Below, piece after piece: positions 47,799 to 57,348 of a DNA stretch of 64,000 nt. The notes beneath the pieces are model-generated. The model made no database searches. It had not been told where the DNA came from and saw only the letters and a list, made by a program, of their open reading frames with translations. This DNA comes from Thermoanaerobaculia bacterium (lineage in GTDB: Bacteria > Acidobacteriota > Thermoanaerobaculia > Multivoradales > Multivoraceae). Both the position numbers and the translations under genes were made by a program. The first letter of the stretch is position 1. Every line of letters starts with the position of its first letter. Where the stretch lies: assembly GCA_022826745.1 (NCBI GenBank), contig JAJDUI010000004.1:1-64000 (forward strand), in the 5' to 3' direction.

Positions 47799-48596
47799 TC
47801 ACGAGCCGGTTTCCTGGCGACGCTCTTCGTGGGCGGGGCGGAAGAGGTCCTGGTGCGCTCTCATCCGGTAGCTGTTGCCCCGGATGTTGACGATGTGGCA
47901 GTGATGCAGGAGGCGATCGATGAGCGCCGCGGCCATGATCTCGTCGCCAAGCACGCCACCCCATTCCTCGAAGCCCTTGTTGGAGGTGAGCACCGTGGAG
48001 GCCCGCTCATGTCGAGCGTTGATCAACTGGAAGAAGAGCACGGCGCCGTCCTGGCTGATCGGCAGGTAGCCGATCTCGTCCACGACCAGCAAGGCGGGAT
48101 GGGTGAGCACCCGGAGCCGGCGCGACAGGTTGCCTGCAGCCTTCGCCTCGGTCAGCGACTCGATCAGGGCCGCCAGCGTGCCGTAGTAGACCTTGCGGCC
48201 CGACTCGGCGGCTGCGATCGCCAGACTGATCGCGAGGTGGGTCTTGCCCACTCCCGGCGGCCCCAGGAGAATCACATTCTCGGCGCGCTCCAGGAAGCCC
48301 AGCTCGTGGAGGCTCTCGATCTGCTCCCGCTTGATGCTGGGCTGGAAGCTGAAGTCGAACTGGTCGAGCGTCTTGACCGCCGGCAGGCGCGACGAGCGCA
48401 TCGCCGCCTGTAATCGGCGGTTGTTGCGCAACACGATCTGGGCGGAGAGCAGCTCCTCGATCGCCTCGGAAGCGGTCACCGCTCCGCCGTCGGCCTGGGC
48501 CAGGATGCCGTCCACGGCTTCCAGGGCGCCGGGCATTTTCAAGTCCGCCAGCATCTCTCGCAGCCGAGCCCGCCGATCGCCTGCCGGCGCCTTCAT
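47799..48596 (-). CDS. istB: IS21 helper ATPase IstB
   Basis: 265 residues. AAA+ DnaA-like ATPase: the N-terminal helix bundle is followed by LLGPPGVGKTHLAISL (Walker A), ALLVVDEIGYLPI (Walker B) and STVLTSNKGFEEWGGVLGD. IstB remodels target DNA for the IstA transposase. Its ATG overlaps the istA stop (ATGA). Confidence 0.93.
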   Translation of the reverse strand: MKAPAGDRRARLREMLADLKMPGALEAVDGILAQADGGAVTASEAIEELLSAQIVLRNNRRLQAAMRSSRLPAVKTLDQFDFSFQPSIKREQIESLHELGFLERAENVILLGPPGVGKTHLAISLAIAAAESGRKVYYGTLAALIESLTEAKAAGNLSRRLRVLTHPALLVVDEIGYLPISQDGAVLFFQLINARHERASTVLTSNKGFEEWGGVLGDEIMAAALIDRLLHHCHIVNIRGNSYRMRAHQDLFRPAHEERRQETGS

Positions 48597-49618
48597 CGGA
48601 CTGCCTCCGAGTACTCCCGCAAGGATCGCCGCTGCACCTGTACCGCCGGCGCCGCGAACCGGCGCCGAGCCGCCGCCTCGGGCTGCCGAGCGCCCAGACG
48701 TCGGTAAGGGTGGCTGGCCAGGGGGCGAAGTGCCTGGCGCTCGTCGCGCTCGAAGCGGTCCACCGGGCGCTCACCCGTCGTGCCATGCCGACGCACATTG
48801 GCGGTACCCTCCAGCCAAGACGAGGCCTGCTCATTCAGGTCGGCGTCATTTGTGAACAGCCGGCCGTAGAAGAAGCTCTCCCGCACGTACCGGATCGGCC
48901 GCTCCACCTTGCCCTTGGTCTGCGCCCGGTAAGGACGGCACGACCGCGGCACGAAGCCCCAGTGGGCCGCGAACCGCAGAAACTCGGCATTCAGCGCCAA
49001 CTCGCCGCCCGAGGCGCGGTCGTCCGACACGACCACCGCGCGCATCTGATCGAAGAGGAGCTCCTGCGGCACGCCGCCGAACCGACCAAAGGCGCTCTCG
49101 AGCCCCTCGATGAGGACCGGCATCGTCTGCCGGGAGTAGAAACGCAGCCACAAGAGCCGGGAGTAGCCGAGCACCACCAGCAGAGCATGCCGACGTCCCC
49201 AGGGCAGCCTGAACGTCCCGAAGTCCACCTGGCCCTGATGGCCCGCCGGAGTCTCGAACCGCACCGGAGCCTCCTGGGGCGCCCGCGGCCGAACCTCCCG
49301 AACGAAGTCCCTGACCCGGCTGTAGCCGCCGCCGTAACCGGACGCACGCACCTCGTCGAACAGGCGCTTCGCCGACAGCTTGGGGAACTCCTCAAGCCGG
49401 ACCTCGATCAACTCCTTGTACGGGTCCAGCTTGTGCGCGACCCGCGGTCGCGGCGAGTACCGAGACCCGCCCGACGACAGGTCCCGGTCCAACTGGCCCG
49501 ACTCGGTCCACGCGTGGATCGTCCGCCGACTGATGCCGAACCGCCTGGACAACTCGGCCTTCGAGACGACCCGCTCCAGGTAGTGCCTCAACTGCATCCT
49601 GATCTCCCATCCGTACAT
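48593..49618 (-). CDS. istA: IS21 transposase IstA
   Basis: 341 residues, shorter than many IstA (around 400-500) but apparently complete. An N-terminal HTH (ELSRRFGISRRTIHAW) and the rve-type DDE core: GQVDFGTFRLPWG (D), QELLFDQMRAVV (D) and KGKVERPIRYV (E). An intact DDE triad suggests the element is or was recently active. Confidence 0.92.
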   Translation of the reverse strand: MYGWEIRMQLRHYLERVVSKAELSRRFGISRRTIHAWTESGQLDRDLSSGGSRYSPRPRVAHKLDPYKELIEVRLEEFPKLSAKRLFDEVRASGYGGGYSRVRDFVREVRPRAPQEAPVRFETPAGHQGQVDFGTFRLPWGRRHALLVVLGYSRLLWLRFYSRQTMPVLIEGLESAFGRFGGVPQELLFDQMRAVVVSDDRASGGELALNAEFLRFAAHWGFVPRSCRPYRAQTKGKVERPIRYVRESFFYGRLFTNDADLNEQASSWLEGTANVRRHGTTGERPVDRFERDERQALRPLASHPYRRLGARQPEAAARRRFAAPAVQVQRRSLREYSEAVR

Positions 49619-49760
49619 CCATCCGTCGCTCCATTGCCGTTGGCGAAGCCGACAGCATCGACCGACGGAGCGGCTACCGCAAACCGCAGACTGTGCAGTC
49701 TTCGGTTGCCACGAATGGGAGATTTACAGTTGCCCCCAACAGCCGTCGCCGTGCGGGCAC

Positions 49761-52214
49761 GCTTCAATGAGGCCAGGGCGCATGCGCCCTGGAAAGCTGG
49801 GAGCGCACGGGCGAGCGCGGCCGCGACGTCTCCGCTTCAATGAGGCCAGGGCGCATGCGCCCTGGAAAGTTGGTTACCCGTCGATTACATGGGATGCGGA
49901 TACCCCGGCTTCAATGAGGCCAGGGCGCATGCGCCCTGGAAAGACGATCGCGCGCGCGGCGGCCACGTCGCGGATCTCCGGGCTTCAATGAGGCCAGGGC
50001 GCATGCGCCCTGGAAAGGAGAACTGCCCCAGGATCCGCGCGTTCGTCTTCAGGCTTCAATGAGGCCAGGGCGCATGCGCCCTGGAAAGTGGCGGCCGCGC
50101 GCCGTCCGCCGCGGCCCATCGAGTTGCTTCAATGAGGCCAGGGCGCATGCGCCCTGGAAAGCCCATGTTCGGCGTCCAGGGCGGTGCCGACTACTGCCTG
50201 CTTCAATGAGGCCAGGGCGCATGCGCCCTGGAAAGGCACCAGATCTCCGTCTCCCGCTGCATCCTCGTGATGCTTCAATGAGGCCAGGGCGCATGCGCCC
50301 TGGAAAGTCGCCCGCGAGGCGGAGCCGGAGTCCCGCGTCCGGCACTACGCTTCAATGAGGCCAGGGCGCATGCGCCCTGGAAAGTACCTGCGGGGAGCGA
50401 AACGATGACGACCGATTTCATGCTTCAATGAGGCCAGGGCGCATGCGCCCTGGAAAGGACATCTCCCGTGTCGCCGACCGAATCACGTTCTTGGCTTCAA
50501 TGAGGCCAGGGCGCATGCGCCCTGGAAAGACGCGAGTCGCCTCGCTTGCAGGTGACAGGAAGTTCTGGCTTCAATGAGGCCAGGGCGCATGCGCCCTGGA
50601 AAGTGCACGGCAGTTCGCGCGCGCGATCCAGCTCGTCGGCGCTTCAATGAGGCCAGGGCGCATGCGCCCTGGAAAGGAAGCAATGGAGCGACGGAGCGCC
50701 GAACGTCACAGCCTCGCTTCAATGAGGCCAGGGCGCATGCGCCCTGGAAAGGCGGGTCAACGAACACCGCTGCACGTCGCCCCAATCCGTGCTTCAATGA
50801 GGCCAGGGCGCATGCGCCCTGGAAAGCGCGCCCTCCGCGGACTCGACGACGAGCGAGGTAGTGCTTCAATGAGGCCAGGGCGCATGCGCCCTGGAAAGTC
50901 GAGTGCGAGAACGCAGTCCCCGGGTGCGTCGGTGCTTCAATGAGGCCAGGGCGCATGCGCCCTGGAAAGAAGGGCGATCCCGTCCCCGACCGCTGGAGAG
51001 CCGGTTGCTTCAATGAGGCCAGGGCGCATGCGCCCTGGAAAGGCGTCCCGTCGGCCACGAACACGGGCGAGTCCACGCCCACGCTTCAATGAGGCCAGGG
51101 CGCATGCGCCCTGGAAAGGCGGCGTTACGCGAGGAGCTGGCCGGGCGCCAGGAGCTGCTTCAATGAGGCCAGGGCGCATGCGCCCTGGAAAGTGATCGTG
51201 TCGAGCAGCGAGTCGAGCATCTCGATGTGCTTCAATGAGGCCAGGGCGCATGCGCCCTGGAAAGCTGGCGGCGATGGGCGCCCGGATCGTGCAGCTGCAG
51301 GAGCTTCAATGAGGCCAGGGCGCATGCGCCCTGGAAAGGGGCGGATAGGCTCGGCACGCCGGCAATCAAGCCGGCTTCAATGAGGCCAGGGCGCATGCGC
51401 CCTGGAAAGGCCGTAGCGTTCGCGGTCGTAGGCGAAGCGCGACGCGAGCTTCAATGAGGCCAGGGCGCATGCGCCCTGGAAAGGCCGATCGCTGGCAACC
51501 CGACCGCCGGGTCCACGGACTCGCTTCAATGAGGCCAGGGCGCATGCGCCCTGGAAAGACGCCGTACTGCGCCGCGTTCGCGGCGCGTCGGGAGTGGCTT
51601 CAATGAGGCCAGGGCGCATGCGCCCTGGAAAGTTGTTAAGCGCCCCGATGTAGGGCGCGTTGTTCGTGCAGCTTCAATGAGGCCAGGGCGCATGCGCCCT
51701 GGAAAGTCCCACTGTCCGGCGCCGGCGAGCTGGCAGGCCAGGCTTCAATGAGGCCAGGGCGCATGCGCCCTGGAAAGGCTCAGCGCGTCGATGGCCGGCG
51801 CGAGGGCTCGCTGGCTTCAATGAGGCCAGGGCGCATGCGCCCTGGAAAGAAGAGACCGAGCCACCGGCGCCGACGCGGCGGCCGCCCCGCTTCAATGAGG
51901 CCAGGGCGCATGCGCCCTGGAAAGAGCCAGACCTGCTTGCTCTCAGTCAGGAACGGCAGGCTTCAATGAGGCCAGGGCGCATGCGCCCTGGAAAGTCGGC
52001 GCTGAGGACATCAGCGCGCCGCTGCTGGCCTTGCTTCAATGAGGCCAGGGCGCATGCGCCCTGGAAAGTCGTGGACGCCTACGAGATCTGCGGGCGTCAA
52101 CTCGCTTCAATGAGGCCAGGGCGCATGCGCCCTGGAAAGCTGGAGGTCGCTCCAGGCGCACCATAAAGCCAGCACGCGGCTTCAATGAGGCCAGGGCGCA
52201 TGCGCCCTGGAAAG
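49761..52214 (-). CRISPR. CRISPR array, 34 repeats of 36 bp and 33 spacers, type I-G
   Basis: Every repeat reads identically. On the plus strand each starts GCTTCAATGAGG and ends GGAAAG around a perfect 20-bp palindrome CCAGGGCGCATGCGCCCTGG. Spacers are 35-41 bp. On the minus strand the repeat ends ATTGAAGC, the usual type I 5'-handle form, so the array is most likely transcribed on the minus strand, away from cas2, with the leader and newest spacers near 52.2 kb. First repeat 49761-49796, last 52179-52214. No degenerate terminal repeat is seen at the far (49.76 kb) end, where an IS21 element sits 19 bp away. Confidence 0.97.
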
Positions 52215-52445
52215 GGGGTGCTCGCAACCGACTGAGCCGCCTACTCTACAGTCTCGACCTGCGAGAGCTGCCTCGAAAGTCGCTTCCACCGACCTCTTGG
52301 GTGCTGCTCCATCCCGCGTGGGCGGCCACAAAGTGTCTTGTTGTCAAGGAGCTGCCACCGTTCGAGCGGTGCCAGAGATAGCCAGCGCAGCGGAGCGCTC
52401 GCCGGCCGTCGGCAGAGGCCCCACGCGGGCCCTGAGAGCGCTCGA
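52215..52445 (-). promoter_or_regulatory. CRISPR leader region
   Basis: 231 bp between the cas2 stop and the first (leader-proximal) repeat, without a credible gene. On the minus strand it holds a TTGACA box (52347-52342) that could be a -35 element, though no good -10 follows at 17 bp. Confidence 0.5.
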
Positions 52446-52739
52446 TCATACGATCATCGCCGCCCGCTCGGGCTTCTGGTAGGACTTTCCCAGACTCTCC
52501 ACGCGGAGGTCGACCTGTTCAGCCGGGCCCAGATCGAGAATCAGCACATGATCCTCCGACGGCCGAATGAGCCGGTCGATCTTCGCCGTCATCTCGGCCC
52601 GTCGTCTCGCCGTCAGACGGCATTGGAACACGGAGAGCTGCAACCAGCGCCCGAAGCCCTTCATCGTCTTGAAGATCCGCCGCCACCGCTTCTGGTCCGC
52701 GATGTCGTACGTCACGATGTAGAGCCGCTCCTTTGCCAT
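52446..52739 (-). CDS. cas2: Cas2
   Basis: 97 residues. Ferredoxin-like Cas2: RLYIVTYDIADQKRWRRIFK with the conserved Asp after the first strand, then MKGFGRWLQLSVFQCRL. With Cas1 it forms the spacer-integration complex. Six bp after the cas4-cas1 stop and next to the leader, the usual adaptation-gene position. Confidence 0.93.
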   Translation of the reverse strand: MAKERLYIVTYDIADQKRWRRIFKTMKGFGRWLQLSVFQCRLTARRRAEMTAKIDRLIRPSEDHVLILDLGPAEQVDLRVESLGKSYQKPERAAMIV

Positions 52740-52745
52740 CGTTCG

Positions 52746-54461
52746 CTACCTCGGGAGGTAGTGAGGATACTCCCGCAGCTCGCCCTGGAGGAACCTTGTC
52801 AGCAGACGTGCCTGGACCTCGATCAGGCGTCGCATCGTCACGCGGTAACCGAACACGGGATGAGTCGTCTCCTGCTCCAGCCGACGCTCGAACGCGGCGA
52901 TGAATGCTCGCCGTCCCCGCGGCTTGAGGGCGCAGGCGTTGCCGCTGCGGACGAAGTGAGAGGGGCGCACCTCCCCATTGTTGATCACTTGCACGACGCT
53001 CGAGTCCGCCACGGTCGGGCGAAAGGGCTCCATCAAGTCGAGTGCCAAGGCCGGGCGGCCATGACGAGGCCGGTGGTAGAACCCGAAGTAGGGATCCAGG
53101 CCGACGGATGAAGCGACGTTCGTGAACGTCCGCGCCAGCAGCGCATAGGCGAGCGAGAGCATCGCGTTCACCGGATCCGTCGGCGGCCTCCGGTTTCGCG
53201 TGGTGAACTCGAACTTCTCCATTGCAGACCCGCGCGGCGAAGCCAGCATGCGGTTGAAGAACCGGAAGTAGATCGCCGCGCCATCTCCCTCCATGCCGAG
53301 CAACTGCTGAACGCCGGTCGCCGTCGCCGCCTCCGCCGCGACGTGCTTCAGACGACCCAGCGCGCGGTCCTTGTCCGGGCCTTCGCCCTTCTCGGCCCGC
53401 CAGTTCCGACGCAGCAGTGTTCGGGCGTTCCGGACCTTGGCCCTCACCAGGCCCCGCGCCAGTTCGAGACATTGGCGCTCGTCGAAAGCTGCCCGATACT
53501 GCGCCTCGCGAACGGCGACGTTCCGATGCCCCGTACCGACCGTGTGACCGACGAACCAGCCGCCAGTGGTGAACCACGACACGGGAATCTCCGCATTCAT
53601 CAACGCATGAAGCGCAGGCGTCGTCACCGAGGCAGGACCGTAGATCGCTACGTCCGAGACTTCGATCAACGGCATCTCCGTCTTCTCGCCTTCCGCGTCG
53701 ACGACCAGTCGCTCGCCGCTCTTTCGAAGCCTTGCTCGCGGCGTCTGCACGTACAACGGCCGCGCCGGATCGTCCGACGGATTGAGCGGCCTGGGCGGTC
53801 CACCGCGTTCGAACAGGTTCGTCTCGTCCGGCAGGCAGATTCCCGCAAGCGAACAGCGAGGGCACTTCGGACTGTCTCGGAGCGGCGGCGGCCGCCGCCC
53901 GGCCGCCGCGGCGGAACGCAACCCGGCGATGGCATCGAGAGTCCGGGCCCGAAGCTGATCGTCGAGCACGACGGGCACTCGCTCCCGGGAACCGGCGTAC
54001 CACAGCGCGCCCTGCTCCACCCGATAGCCGTTGTCCTCGAGGATCATCGCCTGGGCGCACACCTGAACTCGCTCCGGCTCATAGGCGCCGGCCGCCACAT
54101 GAGGCCGCTTGCCCTTCTTGAAGTCCACGGGCATGGCGACGCCGTCTTCCAGGTCGACCACATCCATCTTCGCGATGATTCCCAGGCGCTCCGAGGACAT
54201 CGTGACGCCCCGGGCCCTGCCCACCTCGTCGCCGGCGTCCTCCGGCGCCGCCAGCCGGCCTCCTCCCGAATCGACCCGCCGGTGCGAGCGCCTTCCCTCC
54301 GCCGTGTCCCCGCTCTCGGCCCACTCGCCCTCGACCCATTCCAGGTAGGCAAGCCGCGGACAGTAGACCCACTCGTTCACCATCCGGGCCGGCACGAGAT
54401 CTTCGCCGCGCCCCGGAGCCGAGGGAGGCAGGTTCAGGAGGAGTTGGGACTCAGGGGGCAT
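52746..54461 (-). CDS. cas4-cas1: Cas4-Cas1 fusion protein
   Basis: 571 residues. The Cas4 part (about 20-215) has the Fe-S cysteines (VNEWVYCPR near the start; SPKCPRCSLAGICLP) and nuclease residues in MPVDFKKGKRP. The Cas1 part (about 235-565) has LIEVSDVAIYGPASVTTPAL, the metal-binding Glu in QQLLGMEGDGAAIYF and the His/Asp segment RPRHGRPALALDLMEPFRP. The fusion is a hallmark of type I-G (old I-U). Cas4 trims prespacers with correct PAM orientation before Cas1-Cas2 integrate them. All key residues look intact. Confidence 0.95.
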   Translation of the reverse strand: MPPESQLLLNLPPSAPGRGEDLVPARMVNEWVYCPRLAYLEWVEGEWAESGDTAEGRRSHRRVDSGGGRLAAPEDAGDEVGRARGVTMSSERLGIIAKMDVVDLEDGVAMPVDFKKGKRPHVAAGAYEPERVQVCAQAMILEDNGYRVEQGALWYAGSRERVPVVLDDQLRARTLDAIAGLRSAAAAGRRPPPLRDSPKCPRCSLAGICLPDETNLFERGGPPRPLNPSDDPARPLYVQTPRARLRKSGERLVVDAEGEKTEMPLIEVSDVAIYGPASVTTPALHALMNAEIPVSWFTTGGWFVGHTVGTGHRNVAVREAQYRAAFDERQCLELARGLVRAKVRNARTLLRRNWRAEKGEGPDKDRALGRLKHVAAEAATATGVQQLLGMEGDGAAIYFRFFNRMLASPRGSAMEKFEFTTRNRRPPTDPVNAMLSLAYALLARTFTNVASSVGLDPYFGFYHRPRHGRPALALDLMEPFRPTVADSSVVQVINNGEVRPSHFVRSGNACALKPRGRRAFIAAFERRLEQETTHPVFGYRVTMRRLIEVQARLLTRFLQGELREYPHYLPR

Positions 54462-54503
54462 TTTCCTTGGTCATGGCCGCGGGTCCTCCGGCCGGGAGCG
54501 GCG

Positions 54504-54532
54504 TTGCGTCGCGTAACGCGCCGCGCTACAGT
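54504..54532 (+). promoter_or_regulatory. HigBA promoter with palindromic operator
   Basis: TTGCGT (54504-54509) and TACAGT (54527-54532) are 17 bp apart; a start 7 nt on falls exactly on the GTG of higB (54539), implying a leaderless message. The palindrome CGCGTAACGCG (54510-54520) sits in the spacer, suitable for HigA autorepression. Confidence 0.5.
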
Positions 54533-54538
54533 CTCGCC

Positions 54539-54811
54539 GTGAGGATCAGGCACAAAGCGCTGCGAGCGCTGCACGAGCGCGACGAATCAGCTCGGTTACC
54601 TGCCAATCTCGTACCAAGGCTAAGGCGCATTCTGTTCCGTTTGCAAGAAGCAACCCACCCACGAAGCGCCGAGGCGCCCGGCTTCCGGCTGCATCCGCTG
54701 AAGGGCGACAGGGCCGGTCAGTGGAGCGTTCGCGTCTCCGGAAACTGGCGGGTCGTGTTCCGGTTCGAGGATGGCGAAGTCGTGGACGTGGACCTCATCG
54801 ACTACCACTAG
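54539..54811 (+). CDS. higB: HigB-type (RelE-superfamily) toxin
   Basis: 90 residues from GTG 54539; the open frame further upstream runs into the cas4-cas1 start and promoter. RelE/HigB fold: RIRHKALRALHERDESARLP, a LHPLKGDRAGQWSVRVSGNW segment and a FRFEDGEVVDVDLIDYH ending. Ribosome-dependent mRNA cleavage is expected. It lies on the strand opposite the cas genes, between cas4-cas1 and csb2. Confidence 0.9.
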   Translation: MRIRHKALRALHERDESARLPANLVPRLRRILFRLQEATHPRSAEAPGFRLHPLKGDRAGQWSVRVSGNWRVVFRFEDGEVVDVDLIDYH

Positions 54812-54829
54812 GTGCAAGGAGCGCACACC

Positions 54830-55144
54830 ATGAACGGCAGGGAAGACGATCGAGTCGGGAGCATGATGAATCCGCCGCACCTGGGCGAACTCATCCGCGA
54901 GAGCATGGATGACGTGGGCTGGAACGTGACGGAAACGGCAGCCCGCCTGGGCTGTCAGCGCGGAACACTGTTGCGCTTGCTGAACGGCAAGGCCGGCGTC
55001 TCCGCCAGCATGGCGCTGGCGCTTGAAGAGATCGGCTGGGGAACCGCAGTTCACTGGATGCGGATGCAGGCGAGTTACGAACTCGCGCAGGCGCGGCAAG
55101 CGCGGGCCGGTTCACGGCAGCGAGTGGCTGGTGCTTCTGCTTGA
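54830..55144 (+). CDS. higA: HigA-type XRE antitoxin
   Basis: 104 residues; ATG 54830 with AAGGAG nine bases before it (a GTG at 54812 is less likely). The HTH (NVTETAARLGCQRGTLLRLL) and the typical MNPPHLGELIRESMDDVGW start are clear. It neutralises HigB and should bind the promoter palindrome. Close paralogue of the orphan HigA at 43.8 kb. It ends 24 bp before the convergent csb2 stop. Confidence 0.92.
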   Translation: MNGREDDRVGSMMNPPHLGELIRESMDDVGWNVTETAARLGCQRGTLLRLLNGKAGVSASMALALEEIGWGTAVHWMRMQASYELAQARQARAGSRQRVAGASA

Positions 55145-55168
55145 TCCACCCGCTGGACAAGGCCACAC

Positions 55169-57346
55169 CTACGCCTCAGCCTTCGCTGCATGGAACAAAC
55201 CGCCACCGGAGTGGCTGTCTCCCCCCAGCAGCACCGGGCCCCTCACTGCAACCGCGAACCGCAGGTCCAATCGCGCTGTAGGGCGTCCTCCCCGAGGGCC
55301 CACGACGACACTCTTGACGTTGATGTCGACTGGCCTGGGAAGGCCTCGCCGCGTACATTCCGCCATCACATCGGCCCGAATCGCCACCTCCGCCTCGTCA
55401 CGCCCCTTCAAGTTGCGTGTGGCCACGTAGTCCGTCTGGCCAATCCACGTGCGCGAAGGGCCCAACAGAGGGTCTCCTTCCGTGACCGGCATGGCCACTA
55501 GCCGACTGAAGCGTCCCCCACTTCCGGCCCTTAGGTCCGTGAGCCCTCGCGCCACCTCGTTGAAGCGCTGTACGTTGCGCCATAGTCGACCCGCGTGGCG
55601 GTCGGCCGCCCAGGGCGCAATCACGAGCAGCCTCTCGACCGAACCGGGAGCGGAGCCGTCCACAGCGAGAAACACATGCTCATGGTGTCCTGACCGGGCC
55701 GGTTGTCCGCCAGTCTCGTGCCCCGAGAAGAGCTTGCCCACCTCGCCTCGGCTGTCCCGCGCCAGCGCCATCAGTGCGCGACGCAGGTGTCCAACCAGGA
55801 CAGATCGCTCACGCATGTCGTGCCCGCCAGCCGCGCCGAGATCGAACTCAAACACGTCGACTTCCCGACTGACCGGCTCCATCAGACCCAAGCCGCAGAA
55901 ACGCCCGTCACCGAGGACCAACGGCCCCGCCAACGCCTCGGCGAACTCCAACTCCAGATGCCACAAAGCATGCTTCGAGAACCGCGTACCCTCGGCGAAG
56001 TGCTCCGCCCGGGTTCCACGGCGGTCAAAGGGCTCCTTCTGCAGCCGAACCGTCGCCGGCTGGTTCTGAACACCGGCTCGCCGAAGCGATTGGAGCACGA
56101 AGAAGACAGCACCGCGTTCTTCACGCTCACGCTCCGCGGCGGACTTGCGGCCGGCATTGCCGGTCCGCCGACGCGGAGCCTCCGACAGCACGACAGGTGT
56201 GACGCTCCGAAAGGTCTCGCCCGGCACAGCGAACCGCTCGGCCATCCGAGTGTCAGTGCTCGAGACCAAGCGGCCAAGGCCAACACGACCGGCAAGCTGA
56301 TCATCATGCACCGTGCCCGCGAAGGCCCACTCCAGGTCACCGATCCGTATCGGGCACTCGGCCGGGATCTCGAGGAGTACACGACGTATGGCGCGGTCAA
56401 CATGGAGAGAGCCGACCGAGGGAATCGGCAACAACCTCGCTCTCTGTGCGAGATCCTCGGGACCCGCTTCCCTCCCTCGGATCAACCGCTCATACTCCCC
56501 GGCGCCCTCGGGAAACGCATCCTGGAGCCTGCGCGTGGCGGCCGCAAGCAGACCTGAAACAAGAGGCGCTGCCGAAACAAGAGGCCACGGCGCGAACCCG
56601 CCATCCTCGTTGCGGAGTTCGAAGCTGAGGCGCCGTGGCGGTGCGTCGTAGCCGACCCGGCCGAACAGAGCCTTGGGCGGCTGGACAAAGCGCTGCCTCA
56701 ACTTTCGCCCTGAACGCTCCGGCCGAAGTCGGCGACGCTTGCCGTCGTACCTGAGTGCGAGGCTCTTGAGCGTGCCTGGGCGAGGCACCGCCACGTCGCC
56801 CGAACCTCCTGGAGTTCTCACGGTGCCCGAATGCGCGGCAAGAAGGAGGTCTGCATCGCCTTCGTCGACGATCTCGCCGTGGGCCCAGGCCATGTCGATG
56901 CCCCGGCCGAGTTGGTACAAACGATCCGCGATCTCGCAGACCTGCCGGGCCTCAGGAAAACCGGAGTCGTCGAGCTTCCAGACATAGAGAATCGGCTCGC
57001 CGGAGTCGAACACGACCGACCGCCACTGCTTGCCAGTGCGGATACTGGCCATTCGGGCTGGATCGCCACGCACCGAGTCCAAGTCGTTGTTGGGAACGAA
57101 GAGCTTCACCGGGCGCCCCTGTCGACCGGCCGGAGCGGCAACCCTCGGCGGATGAAGGCACTCAAGCCACCCGAGTGCATCCTGATCCTCGGACCGGACG
57201 ATCGCACCCCGGGCCGCACCCGCGACGAGGGCCTGAAACAGGCGACCCGGCGAGGGAGGCCAGCCGCGCCCGCCGGCGAATCCGTCCTGCTCGCCGTGAT
57301 AGCGGCCCTCGCAGAACCATGCCGCGATTACCAGAGCGCGCGGCAT
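55169..57346 (-). CDS. csb2: Csb2 (type I-G Cas5/Cas6-like RAMP protein)
   Basis: 725 residues. Opening ALVIAAWFCEGRYHG and WPPSPGRLFQALVAGAA are typical of Csb2 (GSU0054 group). Two glycine-rich loops (GDGRFCGLGLMEP mid-protein; GGDSHSGGGLF at the C-terminus) mark the two RAMP halves, Cas5-like and Cas6-like, the latter expected to process pre-crRNA. It starts 2 bp after the csb1 stop. The gene looks intact, in contrast to csb1. Confidence 0.88.
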   Translation of the reverse strand: MPRALVIAAWFCEGRYHGEQDGFAGGRGWPPSPGRLFQALVAGAARGAIVRSEDQDALGWLECLHPPRVAAPAGRQGRPVKLFVPNNDLDSVRGDPARMASIRTGKQWRSVVFDSGEPILYVWKLDDSGFPEARQVCEIADRLYQLGRGIDMAWAHGEIVDEGDADLLLAAHSGTVRTPGGSGDVAVPRPGTLKSLALRYDGKRRRLRPERSGRKLRQRFVQPPKALFGRVGYDAPPRRLSFELRNEDGGFAPWPLVSAAPLVSGLLAAATRRLQDAFPEGAGEYERLIRGREAGPEDLAQRARLLPIPSVGSLHVDRAIRRVLLEIPAECPIRIGDLEWAFAGTVHDDQLAGRVGLGRLVSSTDTRMAERFAVPGETFRSVTPVVLSEAPRRRTGNAGRKSAAEREREERGAVFFVLQSLRRAGVQNQPATVRLQKEPFDRRGTRAEHFAEGTRFSKHALWHLELEFAEALAGPLVLGDGRFCGLGLMEPVSREVDVFEFDLGAAGGHDMRERSVLVGHLRRALMALARDSRGEVGKLFSGHETGGQPARSGHHEHVFLAVDGSAPGSVERLLVIAPWAADRHAGRLWRNVQRFNEVARGLTDLRAGSGGRFSRLVAMPVTEGDPLLGPSRTWIGQTDYVATRNLKGRDEAEVAIRADVMAECTRRGLPRPVDINVKSVVVGPRGGRPTARLDLRFAVAVRGPVLLGGDSHSGGGLFHAAKAEA

Positions 57347-57348
57347 CG

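Larger units (their letters stand above)
47799..49741 (-). mobile_element. IS21-family insertion sequence
   Basis: istA and istB overlap by 4 bp and read away from the CRISPR array. The istA-side terminus is at 49741: read inward it begins TGTTGGGGGCAACTGTAAAT with a repeated TGGCAAC motif, as in IS21-type multi-repeat ends. Only 19 bp separate it from the first CRISPR repeat. The istB-side terminus was not located; the stated left edge is the istB stop. Confidence 0.7.

Noticed and set aside
49767-52166. Many short frames in the CRISPR array with repeated ARAHAPWK or FQGACALASLK motifs
   Set aside because: They are translations of the CRISPR repeat in different frames, not proteins.
52246-52256. 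CTACAGTCTCG shared between the leader region and the HigBA promoter
   Set aside because: An 11-bp identity without a -35 box or a gene behind it in the leader; insufficient to call a promoter or a past HigBA copy.
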